A stretch of DNA of 64,000 nucleotides, taken from contig DFEY01000001.1 of NCBI GenBank assembly GCA_002369135.1, forward strand, positions 186,001 through 250,000, written 5' to 3'. A program made the translations under genes and the position numbers. Of the stretch, positions 33,274 to 42,802 are shown one piece after another. Below the pieces are notes generated by a model. The model had not been told where the DNA came from, did no database searches, and saw only the letters and a program-made list of their open reading frames with translations. Position 1 is the stretch's first letter; each line of letters starts with the position of its first letter. Origin of the DNA: Lachnospira sp. UBA3790. Lineage in GTDB: Bacteria; Bacillota; Clostridia; Lachnospirales; Lachnospiraceae.

Positions 33274-35418
33274 ATGAGAACAGATATACTTATAGTTGGA
33301 AGCGGTTGTGCCGGACTATACTGTGCGCTCAACCTTCCTGAAGACAAAGAAATATTGATTATTACAAAAGACACTGTGGAGCATAGTGATTCATATCTAG
33401 CCCAGGGTGGTATTTGTATGCTTCGAGACGAAGAGGACTTCGAGAGTTACTTTGAAGATACAATGCGTGCTGGCGGATATATGAATAAGCCAGAAGCAGT
33501 GGAGACTATGATAAATGAATCGCCAGAGCTTATTGATGATCTAATAAGCCTAGGTGTTGATTTCACACGCGATGAAAAAGGCAATCTCAAATTCACAAAA
33601 GAGGGTGCTCACCACAATGAGCGAATTTTGTACCACGAAGATGCCACCGGCAAAGAAATCATGGTTCACCTTTATGAGGAATGCAAAAAGAGAAAGAACA
33701 TCACTATTAAAGAACACTGGACAATGGTCGATATCCTAAGTTCAGATAATAGATGTTTTGGAATAATCGCAAACAAAAACGGAGATGGACTAGATACTAT
33801 CTATGCTGACTACACAGTTTTGGCGTGCGGAGGCATAGGAGGTATTTATAAATATTCAACCAACTTTAAACATATAACAGGTGATGGTGTAGCTGTTGCC
33901 ATTAGACACGGTGTTAAAGTTAAAAATGTAAACTATGTGCAGACACATCCAACGACATTCTATATTGAGAAGAATCCAGACAGGAGTTTCTTGATTTCAG
34001 AATCCGTCCGCGGCGAGGGAGCACTTCTGTATAACAATAAAGGCGAGCGTTTTACAAATGAACTAAAGCCTAGAGATATAGTTACTGAGAATATTATTGC
34101 CGAGATGGAAAAGGAAGGTGCAGATAACGTTTGGCTTTCGTTTAAACCAATCGATCCAAAAGAGTTAGAAACGCACTTCCCAAATATTGTTCAGTACTGC
34201 AGAGAGCAAGGCTACGATGTACCGGAGCAAATGATTCCAATTATTCCAGCGCAACATTACTTCATGGGAGGAATCAAGGTTGATCTAAATTCTAAGAGTT
34301 CGATGGAGCAGCTATATGCAGTGGGAGAGACTTCCTGCAACGGAGTGCACGGCCACAACAGACTAGCCAGCAACTCGCTACTTGAGAGTATGGTCTTTGC
34401 AAAGCGCGCAGCACTCGATATGATAAAACATTACGATGAAGTTAAGACTAAACATTTTAACGAAATCGACTGGAGTGAATACGAAGATCTAGACAAATGG
34501 CAAGAAGAAAATAAGAGAATAGTATTGCAAGAAATAGAAGATGAAAACGAAAAGGAGACAAATATGTTTGATCCAATTACTTTAAAAATGAATGTAGATC
34601 CACTTATTAAAAGTGCTTTGAAGGAGGATGTCACAAGTGAGGACGTGACTACTAATTCAGTTATGCCAAATGCTGTTGCAGGTAAGGTTGAACTTATCTG
34701 TAAAGAGGATGGTGTGATTTGTGGCCTTCAGGTATTCCAACGCGCGTTTGAGATGTTAGATGAAAATGTGAACGTGCATCTTCATGTGAAAGATGGAGAC
34801 GTGGTGGAGAAAGGTCAAAGACTTGGATCTGTTCGTGGTGATATCAGAGTTCTTTTGGTAGGTGAGCGTACAGCGCTTAACTACCTACAGAGAATGAGTG
34901 GAATCGCTACATATACACACTCTATCGCAAAAATGCTGGAGGGAAGTAAGACTAAACTTCTAGACACAAGAAAGACTACACCAAATAATCGTATATTTGA
35001 AAAGTATGCAGTGCGCGTAGGTGGCGGCCATAACCATAGATATAACTTAAGTGATGGTGTTCTTTTGAAGGACAACCACATAAGTGCAGCAGGCGGTGTT
35101 AAGGAAGCTATTAAGGCTGCAAAAGATTACGCTCCATTTGTTAGGAAGATAGAGGTGGAAGTTGAGAGTCTTGATATGGTGAAAGACGCAGTGGAAGCTG
35201 GCGCAGATATCATCATGCTAGACAATATGGATCACGAGCACATCAAAGAAGCAATTGGTGTAATCGATGGAAGAGCAGAGATAGAAGTTTCTGGAAATGT
35301 TACAAAGGACAATGTAGAGAAACTATTAGATTTGGGAGTAGATTATATTTCAAGCGGAGCGCTTACACACTCAGCGCCTAGTCTTGATATTTCTTTGAAG
35401 AACTTACATAGAGTATAG
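33274..35418 (+). CDS. nadBC: fused L-aspartate oxidase / nicotinate-nucleotide pyrophosphorylase (NadB-NadC)
   Basis: 714 residues from ATG 33274. Residues 1-425 are NadB: FAD site GSGCAG (9-14), SYLAQGGI, and GHNRLASNSLLE near 360; the C-terminal three-helix domain of long NadB proteins is absent. Residues 431-714 are a complete NadC (GERTALNYLQRMSGIAT, LLDTRKTTP, RVGGGHNHRYNLSDGVL, IEVEVES, IMLDNM). Together they turn aspartate to iminoaspartate and quinolinate to nicotinate mononucleotide; NadA is not in the window. The junction (NEKETNM) contains a perfect Shine-Dalgarno and ATG for NadC, so a separate NadC may also be made. Confidence 0.92.
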   Translation: MRTDILIVGSGCAGLYCALNLPEDKEILIITKDTVEHSDSYLAQGGICMLRDEEDFESYFEDTMRAGGYMNKPEAVETMINESPELIDDLISLGVDFTRDEKGNLKFTKEGAHHNERILYHEDATGKEIMVHLYEECKKRKNITIKEHWTMVDILSSDNRCFGIIANKNGDGLDTIYADYTVLACGGIGGIYKYSTNFKHITGDGVAVAIRHGVKVKNVNYVQTHPTTFYIEKNPDRSFLISESVRGEGALLYNNKGERFTNELKPRDIVTENIIAEMEKEGADNVWLSFKPIDPKELETHFPNIVQYCREQGYDVPEQMIPIIPAQHYFMGGIKVDLNSKSSMEQLYAVGETSCNGVHGHNRLASNSLLESMVFAKRAALDMIKHYDEVKTKHFNEIDWSEYEDLDKWQEENKRIVLQEIEDENEKETNMFDPITLKMNVDPLIKSALKEDVTSEDVTTNSVMPNAVAGKVELICKEDGVICGLQVFQRAFEMLDENVNVHLHVKDGDVVEKGQRLGSVRGDIRVLLVGERTALNYLQRMSGIATYTHSIAKMLEGSKTKLLDTRKTTPNNRIFEKYAVRVGGGHNHRYNLSDGVLLKDNHISAAGGVKEAIKAAKDYAPFVRKIEVEVESLDMVKDAVEAGADIIMLDNMDHEHIKEAIGVIDGRAEIEVSGNVTKDNVEKLLDLGVDYISSGALTHSAPSLDISLKNLHRV
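34551..34566 (+). promoter_or_regulatory. internal Shine-Dalgarno and ATG at the nadC domain start
   Basis: AAAGGAGA (34551-34558) lies 5 bp before ATG 34564, which is codon 431 of the fusion and the natural start of NadC. It looks like a retained intergenic ribosome site read through in frame. Confidence 0.75.
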
Positions 35419-35438
35419 TCTTAAAAGAGGAAACATTT

Positions 35439-35978
35439 ATGGATGGAAGTATTAGAAGAGAAAAAATATTAAAAATTCTTCGCGAGAGTGATGAGCCGGT
35501 GTCTGGTGGCAAGTTTGCAAAAAACTTTAATGTTTCCAGACAAGTTTTGGTGCAGGATATCGCTCTTCTTCGTGCTGCCAACCACGATATAATCGCCACC
35601 AACAAAGGATACCTTCTACAGAATGAAGATAAGACTTTGAGAGTGTTTAAAGTTAAGCACGAGCCAGACAAAATGCTAGATGAATTAAACATAATAGTGG
35701 ATGCTGGCGGAAAGATAGAAGACGAGTTTGTTTACCACAAGATGTATGGAGTTATCCGTGTAAACATGGGTGTAAAATCCAGACGTGATGCCAAACAATA
35801 TGTGGAGGAAGTGAACGGAGACATTTCGCTTCCACTAGAAATGGTAACATCAGGTTTTCACTATCACACGGTGACAGCAGATAGCGAAGAAGTGCTAGAT
35901 GATATACAAGATGAACTACAGAAAAATGGATATTTAGTAGCTCTTCGAGACTACGAACCAGTTGATTTTTGGAGTTAA
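35439..35978 (+). CDS. niaR: NiaR-type NAD-synthesis repressor (HTH plus 3H domain)
   Basis: 179 residues: N-terminal HTH_11 (about 5-60, NVSRQVLVQDIALLRAANHDIIAT) and C-terminal 3H domain with conserved His (EFVYHKMYG; GFHYHTV). Family members bind nicotinate and repress NAD synthesis or salvage genes. Last gene of the nadBC operon, 20 bp downstream with a GAGGAAAC site, so autoregulation through the palindromes at 33214-33242 is likely. Confidence 0.92.
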   Translation: MDGSIRREKILKILRESDEPVSGGKFAKNFNVSRQVLVQDIALLRAANHDIIATNKGYLLQNEDKTLRVFKVKHEPDKMLDELNIIVDAGGKIEDEFVYHKMYGVIRVNMGVKSRRDAKQYVEEVNGDISLPLEMVTSGFHYHTVTADSEEVLDDIQDELQKNGYLVALRDYEPVDFWS

Positions 35979-35980
35979 TA

Positions 35981-36007
35981 AAAAGGTTGCATAAGCAGCC
36001 TTTTTTT
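35981..36007 (+). terminator. terminator of the nad operon
   Basis: AAAGGTTGC / GCAGCCTTT stem with ATAA loop and T7. An extended -10 TGGTATAAT (36052-36060) for ftsH follows. Confidence 0.85.
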
Positions 36008-36130
36008 GTGTGAATATATGCAATTTGCAAAGTGTTTTTTAGCCTTATATATGGTATAATTTAAAATCAGTGATGACACTATTAAAGAGTAATTCACGAG
36101 AAAATTTGATAGATCGATAAGGAATAGAAA

Positions 36131-38029
36131 ATGAGTAATAATCAAAATAGAAAACCGGATCCGGAAGAGAGAAAAAGAAAAATAATACTTATAGCAATTG
36201 CTCTTGGTGCAGCAATTCTATTTACAGTGCTTACATCTTTCTTCTATGATTCGATAACAAAAAAAGAAATATCATATAATGAGTTCGTTTCATTATTGGA
36301 TCAAGGAGCAGTGAAAGAAGTTGTCTTTGACGGAGACAAAATTGTCATCACTCCAGAGTCAAAGGATAATGAGATAGTTAAAGTAACTTATTGGACTACA
36401 GATATTAAAGATCCAGATATTATTTCTGAACTAAAGACTACATACAAAGGGGTGAAATTCAAAGGTGCACAGGCTAGCGCATCAGCTACCATTATAGAAT
36501 TCTTGCTCACTTGGATTTTACCTTTAGTGTTCTTCTGGTTCTTATTCTCCATGATTATGCGTCGTCAAGGCGGCGGAAGTGGAGGCATCTTTGGCGTGGG
36601 CAAATCAAATGCCAAAGTTTATGTGCAAAAAGACACAGGAGTTACATTCAAGGATGTAGCTGGTCAGAAGGAAGCAAAAGAGTCAGTGGCAGAGTTAGTA
36701 GACTTCTTGCATAATCCTAGAAAGTACACTGAGATTGGTGCAAAGTTACCTAAGGGTGGATTGCTAGTAGGTCCTCCTGGTACTGGTAAGACACTTCTTG
36801 CTAGAGCCGTGGCCGGCGAAGCACACGTACCATTCTTCTCGTTAAGCGGTTCGGACTTTGTCGAGATGTTTGTAGGTGTAGGTGCATCTCGTGTTCGCGA
36901 TTTGTTTAAGCAGGCAGAGCAACAGGCACCATGTATTATCTTTATCGATGAGATTGATGCCATCGGTAAGAGCAGAGATTCTAGATTTGGCGGAGGAAAC
37001 GATGAGAGAGAACAAACTCTTAATGCGCTTCTTGCTGAGATGGATGGATTTGATCCGACAAAGGGAATCTTGATTCTAGCTGCTACAAACAGACCAGAAG
37101 TGTTAGATCCAGCGCTACTTAGACCGGGTCGTTTTGATAGAAGAATTATTGTTGATACACCAGACCTTAAAGGTCGTGTAGATACTTTGAAAGTTCACTC
37201 TAGAAATGTAAAGTTGGATGAGACAGTAGATTTAGAAGCAATTGCAAATATTACTTCAGGTGCTGTTGGTTCTGATTTGGCAAATATGGTGAATGAGGCT
37301 GCTATCAATGCAGTTAAGCAGGGACGCAAGGCTATTTCACAGGACGACTTGATGGAAGCTGTAGAAGTAGTTATCGCTGGTAAGGAAAAGAAAGACAGAA
37401 TCCTAAGCAAGGAAGAAAAGAAGATTGTGGCTTACCACGAAGTTGGACACGCTCTTGTTTCTGCTCTTCAAAAAGACGCAGAGCCAGTTCAAAAGATTAC
37501 AATCATTCCTCGTACTATGGGTTCACTTGGCTATGTTATAGCTGCTCCTGAGGAAGAGAAGTTCTTGATGAGCAAGGATGAGTTGGATGCTAAGTTAGTA
37601 ATGCTTCTAGCCGGTCGTGCAGCAGAGGAGATTGTATTTAACTCAATCACAACTGGTGCGTCTAATGATATGGAAAAAGCCACAGAGACAGCTCGCTCTA
37701 TGATTGCTCAGTATGGAATGTCTGAGAAGTTTGGACTAATGAGCCTAGAGCAGATAGAAGATCCATATCTTGGAAGAAATACTAGAATGAATTGCAGTGA
37801 TAAAACTGCTACAGAGATAGAAGAGGAAGTTAAGAATCTTCTAGCAGAGAGATACAAAGATGCTAAGAAACTTTTAACTGATAATAGAGACAAACTTGAT
37901 AAGATTGCTGAGTATCTTTACGAAAAAGAAACTATCACTGGAAAAGAGTTTATGGACATTTTCCATTTGGATGATAGAAAAGAAGAGATGGAGAACAATA
38001 TAGAGACTAGCGAAGACGAGACAGAATAA
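36131..38029 (+). CDS. ftsH: ATP-dependent zinc metalloprotease FtsH
   Basis: 632 residues. Membrane helices at about 18-38 and 122-144 flank an extracytoplasmic domain. AAA module: Walker A GPPGTGKT (214-221), Walker B IIFIDEID, SRH DPALLRPGRFDRRI. Protease site HEVGH (436-440). It degrades membrane and regulatory proteins from the cytoplasmic face. AAGGAATAG precedes the ATG; the transcript leader is about 65 nt. Nine bp separate it from uvrC. Confidence 0.97.
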   Translation: MSNNQNRKPDPEERKRKIILIAIALGAAILFTVLTSFFYDSITKKEISYNEFVSLLDQGAVKEVVFDGDKIVITPESKDNEIVKVTYWTTDIKDPDIISELKTTYKGVKFKGAQASASATIIEFLLTWILPLVFFWFLFSMIMRRQGGGSGGIFGVGKSNAKVYVQKDTGVTFKDVAGQKEAKESVAELVDFLHNPRKYTEIGAKLPKGGLLVGPPGTGKTLLARAVAGEAHVPFFSLSGSDFVEMFVGVGASRVRDLFKQAEQQAPCIIFIDEIDAIGKSRDSRFGGGNDEREQTLNALLAEMDGFDPTKGILILAATNRPEVLDPALLRPGRFDRRIIVDTPDLKGRVDTLKVHSRNVKLDETVDLEAIANITSGAVGSDLANMVNEAAINAVKQGRKAISQDDLMEAVEVVIAGKEKKDRILSKEEKKIVAYHEVGHALVSALQKDAEPVQKITIIPRTMGSLGYVIAAPEEEKFLMSKDELDAKLVMLLAGRAAEEIVFNSITTGASNDMEKATETARSMIAQYGMSEKFGLMSLEQIEDPYLGRNTRMNCSDKTATEIEEEVKNLLAERYKDAKKLLTDNRDKLDKIAEYLYEKETITGKEFMDIFHLDDRKEEMENNIETSEDETE

Positions 38030-38037
38030 ACTTATAT

Positions 38038-39888
38038 ATGAGTAGTTTTGATATAAAGGAAGAACTGAAAAAAGTACCGCAGACTCCGGGCGTTTATTTG
38101 ATGAAAAATTCTCATGCAGATGTTATCTACGTGGGAAAGGCTATCAATCTCAAACGCCGAGTCAGCTCGTACTTTAGAGCGGGAGCCCGTCACAGTCAAA
38201 AGATTAAATCGATGGTTTCAAATGTTGATGCCTTCGAATACATAATCACTGACTCTGAGCTGGAGGCTCTCATTTTAGAATGTAATCTTATAAAAGAGTA
38301 CAGACCAAAGTACAACACCATGCTTATGGATGACAAGACCTATCCATACATTCAGGTAACTTTGGGTGAGGACTTCCCTAAAATCAAACTCTCTAGAAAA
38401 ATGAAAAAGGACAAGAACAAATACTACGGTCCTTTCACCAGTGGTTTGGCAGTTAGGGACACTATAGAACTACTCCAAAAGATGTATAAGATTAGAAACT
38501 GCAACAAATCATTAGAGGCAGGAGAAGATGGGAAAGCAAAACCAAACGGCAGACCTTGTCTTTACTACCATATAGGTCAGTGTGACGGCGCATGCCAAGG
38601 AATGATTACAAAAGAAGACTACTTAAAACATGTGGAAGATGCTATGGCCTTCCTCGATGGCAAGTTTACTGAAGTGCGCGACGAATTAGAAGAGAAAATG
38701 ATGGAGGCTTCAAACAACCAAGACTTCGAGGCCGCCAAAGAATATAGAGATTTGATTGCAAGCATAAATCATGTGGCAGGAAATCAAAAGATTGTCACTC
38801 ACAAGTTTGAGGACAGGGATATTATTGCTTACGACTCTCTAGAGGGAGAGACAGTGGTAGTTGTTTTCTTTGTGCGAAATGGAAAGTTGATAGGCAGAGA
38901 AAACTTCTATATGAAGACAGATGAAAACGACGGCAAAGAAATACTTACAAACTTTATTAAGCAGTATTATATTGGAACGCCATTTATTCCTCATCAGATT
39001 TTGGTGCAGGAGGAAGTGGACGAGCCTGAACTTATAAGCAAGATGCTATCAAGAAATTTAAACTACACAGTTCAGATTGCAAATCCAAAGAAGGGCAAGA
39101 AAGAAAAGTTAGTTGAGCTTGCAAAGAAAAATGCCGCCAACTTACTAAAACAAAATAAAGAACGATACAGAAGAGAAGAAAAGAGAACTGTAGGCGCGGT
39201 TAAGGAGATTGAAAGTTTGATTGGCATCTCAGATGTAGTTCGAATAGAGTCTTACGACATCTCAAACACTAGCGGATATGAGTCAGTTGGTTCAATGGTA
39301 GTGTATGAAAACGGAAAGCCAAAGAGAAACCACTACAGGAAGTTTAAAATAAAAACAGTTCAAGGACCTGATGATTATGCAAGTATGCGCGAAGTTTTGC
39401 TTCGTCGCTTTACTCACGGTCTTGAATCTAAAGATGAAATGGATTCATTTGCCAAATTCCCAGATCTACTTTTGATGGACGGTGGAAAAGGCCAAGTAAA
39501 TATAGCGCTTGAAGTGCTAAAAGAAGTGGGACTAGATATTCCAGTTTGTGGAATGGTAAAAGATGACACACACAGCACTCGCGGCTTGTTTTATAACAAT
39601 GTAGAGATTGATATTGACAAACGAAGCGAAGCGTTTAAACTAATCACGAGAATCCAGGATGAGACACATAGATTTGCCATTGAATATCACAGAAGATTGA
39701 GAGGCAAGAAAGAGATTAAGTCCATCCTTGATGATATAGAGGGCGTTGGCCCAACTAGAAGAAAGGCTTTGATGAGGACTTTCAAAGATATTGACAAAAT
39801 CAGGGAAGCAACAGTGGAAGAATTGACAAAAGCCGATGGCATTACAGAAAATGTAGCCAAAAACATTTACGAGTATTTTCATAAATGA
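38038..39888 (+). CDS. uvrC: excinuclease ABC subunit C
   Basis: 616 residues. N-terminal GIY-YIG nuclease (PGVYLMKNSHADVIYVGKA), central Cys-containing segment (GRPCLYYHIGQCDGACQG), a UVR motif for UvrB binding (about 200-240), the RNase-H-like UvrC endonuclease domain (IESYDISNTSG; LLLMDGGKGQV) and C-terminal helix-hairpin-helix pair. Makes both incisions in nucleotide excision repair. No clear Shine-Dalgarno; probably coupled to ftsH. Confidence 0.96.
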   Translation: MSSFDIKEELKKVPQTPGVYLMKNSHADVIYVGKAINLKRRVSSYFRAGARHSQKIKSMVSNVDAFEYIITDSELEALILECNLIKEYRPKYNTMLMDDKTYPYIQVTLGEDFPKIKLSRKMKKDKNKYYGPFTSGLAVRDTIELLQKMYKIRNCNKSLEAGEDGKAKPNGRPCLYYHIGQCDGACQGMITKEDYLKHVEDAMAFLDGKFTEVRDELEEKMMEASNNQDFEAAKEYRDLIASINHVAGNQKIVTHKFEDRDIIAYDSLEGETVVVVFFVRNGKLIGRENFYMKTDENDGKEILTNFIKQYYIGTPFIPHQILVQEEVDEPELISKMLSRNLNYTVQIANPKKGKKEKLVELAKKNAANLLKQNKERYRREEKRTVGAVKEIESLIGISDVVRIESYDISNTSGYESVGSMVVYENGKPKRNHYRKFKIKTVQGPDDYASMREVLLRRFTHGLESKDEMDSFAKFPDLLLMDGGKGQVNIALEVLKEVGLDIPVCGMVKDDTHSTRGLFYNNVEIDIDKRSEAFKLITRIQDETHRFAIEYHRRLRGKKEIKSILDDIEGVGPTRRKALMRTFKDIDKIREATVEELTKADGITENVAKNIYEYFHK

Positions 39889-39937
39889 TAGAATAATAAA
39901 GATGGAGTAAAACTATTCTTATAATTCGGAGGATGTT

Positions 39938-40864
39938 ATGGAGAATATGAAATTTAGCGAAATCATTAGTAATTATGGACTAGTATATTTCACACCTGAG
40001 ATTGATCCGGACGAGGTGATTATTAACACACCAGAAGTTAATAGACCTGCTTTGCAGCTGGCTGGTTTCTTTGAGCACTTCGATAAAGAACGAGTTCAGG
40101 TTATTGGTAATGTGGAATGTGCTTTCCTTAATAATATGGAAAAGAAAAACCGCATATGGGTTTACGATAAATTGATGAGCAGTGGTATTCCTTGCCTGAT
40201 TATTTGTCGAGGTGTTGAGCCTGACAAAGAACTGCTAGAAGCAGCAGTTAAATATGGAGTGCCTGTAGCTACTACAGAGGTGGCTACTTCGCCATTTGAC
40301 GCAGAACTTACTAGATGGCTTCACGTTCAGCTTGCGCCAGAAAAGACTATCCATGGAGTTTTAGTGGATGTGTACGGCGAAGGAGTTTTGATTATGGGTG
40401 AGAGCGGCATCGGTAAATCAGAAGCTGCCCTTGAACTTATAAAGCGTGGCCACAGATTAGTTAGTGATGATGTAGTTATTGTTAAAAAAGTAAGTGACGA
40501 GACTTTGATTGGAACTTCACCTGACATGACAAAACACTTAATTGAACTACGCGGTATCGGAGTGATTGATGTTAAGGCTTTGTTTGGTGTTGAAAGTATT
40601 CTAGATACTGCAAACATTGATATGGTTATCCAACTAGAAGAGTGGGACCGCGGCAAAGACTATGACAGATTAGGTTTAACAGATCACCACATTGATATTC
40701 TTGGAAACCAAGTTATAAGTTATAACATCCCAGTTAGACCTGGACGAAATGTTGCCGTTATAGTTGAGTCAGCATCAGTTAACCACAGACAGAAGATGCT
40801 TGGTTACAATGCAGCACAAGAACTCGAGAGAAGAGTGGAAGAGAGTTTCTCAGAAGATAAATAA
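39938..40864 (+). CDS. hprK: HPr kinase/phosphorylase
   Basis: 308 residues with Walker A GESGIGKS (154-161) and the family signature ELRGIGVIDVKALFG (about 200-214). It phosphorylates HPr on Ser46 and reverses this, controlling carbon catabolite repression in Firmicutes. Preceded by CGGAGGA. It is followed by a ROK glucokinase, joining sugar phosphorylation with its global control. Confidence 0.96.
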   Translation: MENMKFSEIISNYGLVYFTPEIDPDEVIINTPEVNRPALQLAGFFEHFDKERVQVIGNVECAFLNNMEKKNRIWVYDKLMSSGIPCLIICRGVEPDKELLEAAVKYGVPVATTEVATSPFDAELTRWLHVQLAPEKTIHGVLVDVYGEGVLIMGESGIGKSEAALELIKRGHRLVSDDVVIVKKVSDETLIGTSPDMTKHLIELRGIGVIDVKALFGVESILDTANIDMVIQLEEWDRGKDYDRLGLTDHHIDILGNQVISYNIPVRPGRNVAVIVESASVNHRQKMLGYNAAQELERRVEESFSEDK

Positions 40865-40901
40865 TTGTTTAGTGAGGAAGACTAAAAAATTAGGAGTTAA
40901 T

Positions 40902-41867
40902 ATGAGAGAGTATTGTTTTGGAGTAGATGTGGGTGGTACCACAGTAAAAATTGGATTGATTAAAACTACAGGTGAGATAGTTGAAAAGTGGGAGATAGAC
41001 ACTGACACTAGTAATAATGGTGAAAACATATTGGGAGATATTTGTAAATCACTTGATGCCAAACTAGATCAGTGGAATCTTAAACCAAATGATATAGAGG
41101 GAGTTGGAATTGGACTTCCAGGCCCGGTATTAGAAAACGGTACAGTTTTAAACTGCGTAAATCTAGGATGGGGCACTTTTAATGTGGCAGAAAAGATGTC
41201 ACAGCTTTTCCACGATATTCCAGTGAAGGCCGACAACGATGCAAATGTGGCAGCGTTGGGTGAAGACTGGATGGGAGCTGGAAAGAAATATAGCAGTATA
41301 GTAATGGTTACACTAGGCACTGGTGTAGGTGGCGGAGTGATTATTAATAAAAGGATAGTCCAGGGCTTTAACGGAGGCGCTGGAGAGATAGGACACATCA
41401 CTGTAAACGAAGAAGAGACAGAGAGTTGTAACTGTGGAAGATTTGGATGTCTTGAGCAGTATTGCTCAGCTACAGGTGTGGTTAGACTTGCAAATAGATA
41501 TTTGCAGTCTCACGGTGAGCCTACAAAGATGAGAGACATTAACCCTCTTGCTTGTAGAGATGTGTTCAACCTAGCAAAGGAAGGCGACGAAGCAGCAGCA
41601 AATGTCGTTAGAGAAATGTCAGAGTGTCTAGGCAAAGGTCTTTCAGTTATTGCAAGCGTTGTAAATCCTCAGTGCTTTGTTATAGGCGGAGGAGTGAGCA
41701 AGGCTGGACAGTACTTGATTGATAATGTGGAAAGATATTACAGAGCAAGTTGTTTTGCACCATGCAGTAATGCTGAAGTAAAACTAGCAGAGCTTGGAAA
41801 TGATGCTGGAATTATTGGAGCGGCAGCTTTAGTTTCAAGATCAGAAGAAAAAGTAATTTTAGACTAA
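40902..41867 (+). CDS. glcK: ROK-family glucokinase
   Basis: 321 residues from ATG 40902, supported by TAGGAG; the open frame runs further back into hprK. N-terminal phosphate site DVGGTTVKIG, ROK zinc motif with CNCGRFGCLEQ, and GLPGPV and DNDANVAALGE (glucose-binding Glu-Asn/Asp region). No HTH, so a kinase and not a repressor. Likely phosphorylates glucose; other hexoses remain possible. Confidence 0.9.
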   Translation: MREYCFGVDVGGTTVKIGLIKTTGEIVEKWEIDTDTSNNGENILGDICKSLDAKLDQWNLKPNDIEGVGIGLPGPVLENGTVLNCVNLGWGTFNVAEKMSQLFHDIPVKADNDANVAALGEDWMGAGKKYSSIVMVTLGTGVGGGVIINKRIVQGFNGGAGEIGHITVNEEETESCNCGRFGCLEQYCSATGVVRLANRYLQSHGEPTKMRDINPLACRDVFNLAKEGDEAAANVVREMSECLGKGLSVIASVVNPQCFVIGGGVSKAGQYLIDNVERYYRASCFAPCSNAEVKLAELGNDAGIIGAAALVSRSEEKVILD

Positions 41868-41877
41868 GGATATAAAA

Positions 41878-42771
41878 ATGATAGAGGCTTTAAAACAGAT
41901 AGTTGGTGAAAACAGCATATTGGAAAATGAGAACATGGCAAATCACACTACATTCAAGTGTGGTGGAAATGCTAGTCTTTACATTGCACCAAATTCCACC
42001 GACGAACTAGTGAAAGTACTAGAAGTTTTAAGAAATGAAAACTATCCATATATGGTTATCGGAAACGGCAGTAACTTGCTAGTAAAAGATTCAGGTTACG
42101 ACGGAGCCATAGTGGAAGTAGATAAAAAGATTTCAGAAATAGATGTCCGCGGCGAAGAAATAATAGTAGAAGCCGGAGCAAAACTTTCAAAGGTGGCTAC
42201 TATTGCTATGGAAAATGATTTGGCGGGCTTTGAGTTTGCACACGGCATCCCAGGAAATATGGGTGGAGCTGTTGTAATGAATGCTGGAGCTTACGGCGGA
42301 GAAATGAAAGATGTCCTAAAGTGGGTGAAGGTAGTAGATCAAAATGGAGAGATACAAACTTTAGAGAATGATGAACTAGAGTTAGGTTATAGAACAAGCC
42401 GAGTTATGAAAGAAAAGATGATAGTACTTGAGGCTTGTATCAAGTTAGACCTTGGAGTGATGGGTGATATAGCTGAAGTTATGGCTCTACTTATGAGTAA
42501 GAGAAAAGCTAGTCAGCCATTAGAGTATCCAAGTGCGGGTTCTACATTTAAAAGACCTGAGGGTTACTTTGCAGGAAAATTAGTGCAAGATGCTGGCATG
42601 AAAGGATATCGTGTGGGCGATGCCATGGTATCGGATAAGCACAGCGGCTTTGTTATCAACTGTGGTAATGCCACAGCTACAGAAGTGATTCAGGTTATTG
42701 AGGATGTACAGGCTAAGGTGAAAGAGGACTTTGGCGTGGACTTAGAACCAGAAGTCAGAATTATTGGCTAA
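41878..42771 (+). CDS. murB: UDP-N-acetylenolpyruvoylglucosamine reductase
   Basis: 297 residues, type II MurB length. FAD-binding GNGSNLLVKD (about 61-70), GIPGNMGGAVVMNAGAYGGE and the catalytic PSAGSTFKRPEG are present. It reduces the enolpyruvyl ether to make UDP-MurNAc. AAGGATAT precedes ATG 41878. In Firmicutes murB is often joined to rapZ and whiA, as here. Confidence 0.96.
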   Translation: MIEALKQIVGENSILENENMANHTTFKCGGNASLYIAPNSTDELVKVLEVLRNENYPYMVIGNGSNLLVKDSGYDGAIVEVDKKISEIDVRGEEIIVEAGAKLSKVATIAMENDLAGFEFAHGIPGNMGGAVVMNAGAYGGEMKDVLKWVKVVDQNGEIQTLENDELELGYRTSRVMKEKMIVLEACIKLDLGVMGDIAEVMALLMSKRKASQPLEYPSAGSTFKRPEGYFAGKLVQDAGMKGYRVGDAMVSDKHSGFVINCGNATATEVIQVIEDVQAKVKEDFGVDLEPEVRIIG

Positions 42772-42802
42772 AATATTATTGCATAATAGTGAGGGGTAAA
42801 AT

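Noticed and set aside
34564..35418. nadC as an independent gene only
   Set aside because: The upstream nadB frame runs into it without a stop; reported as a fusion with an internal start instead.
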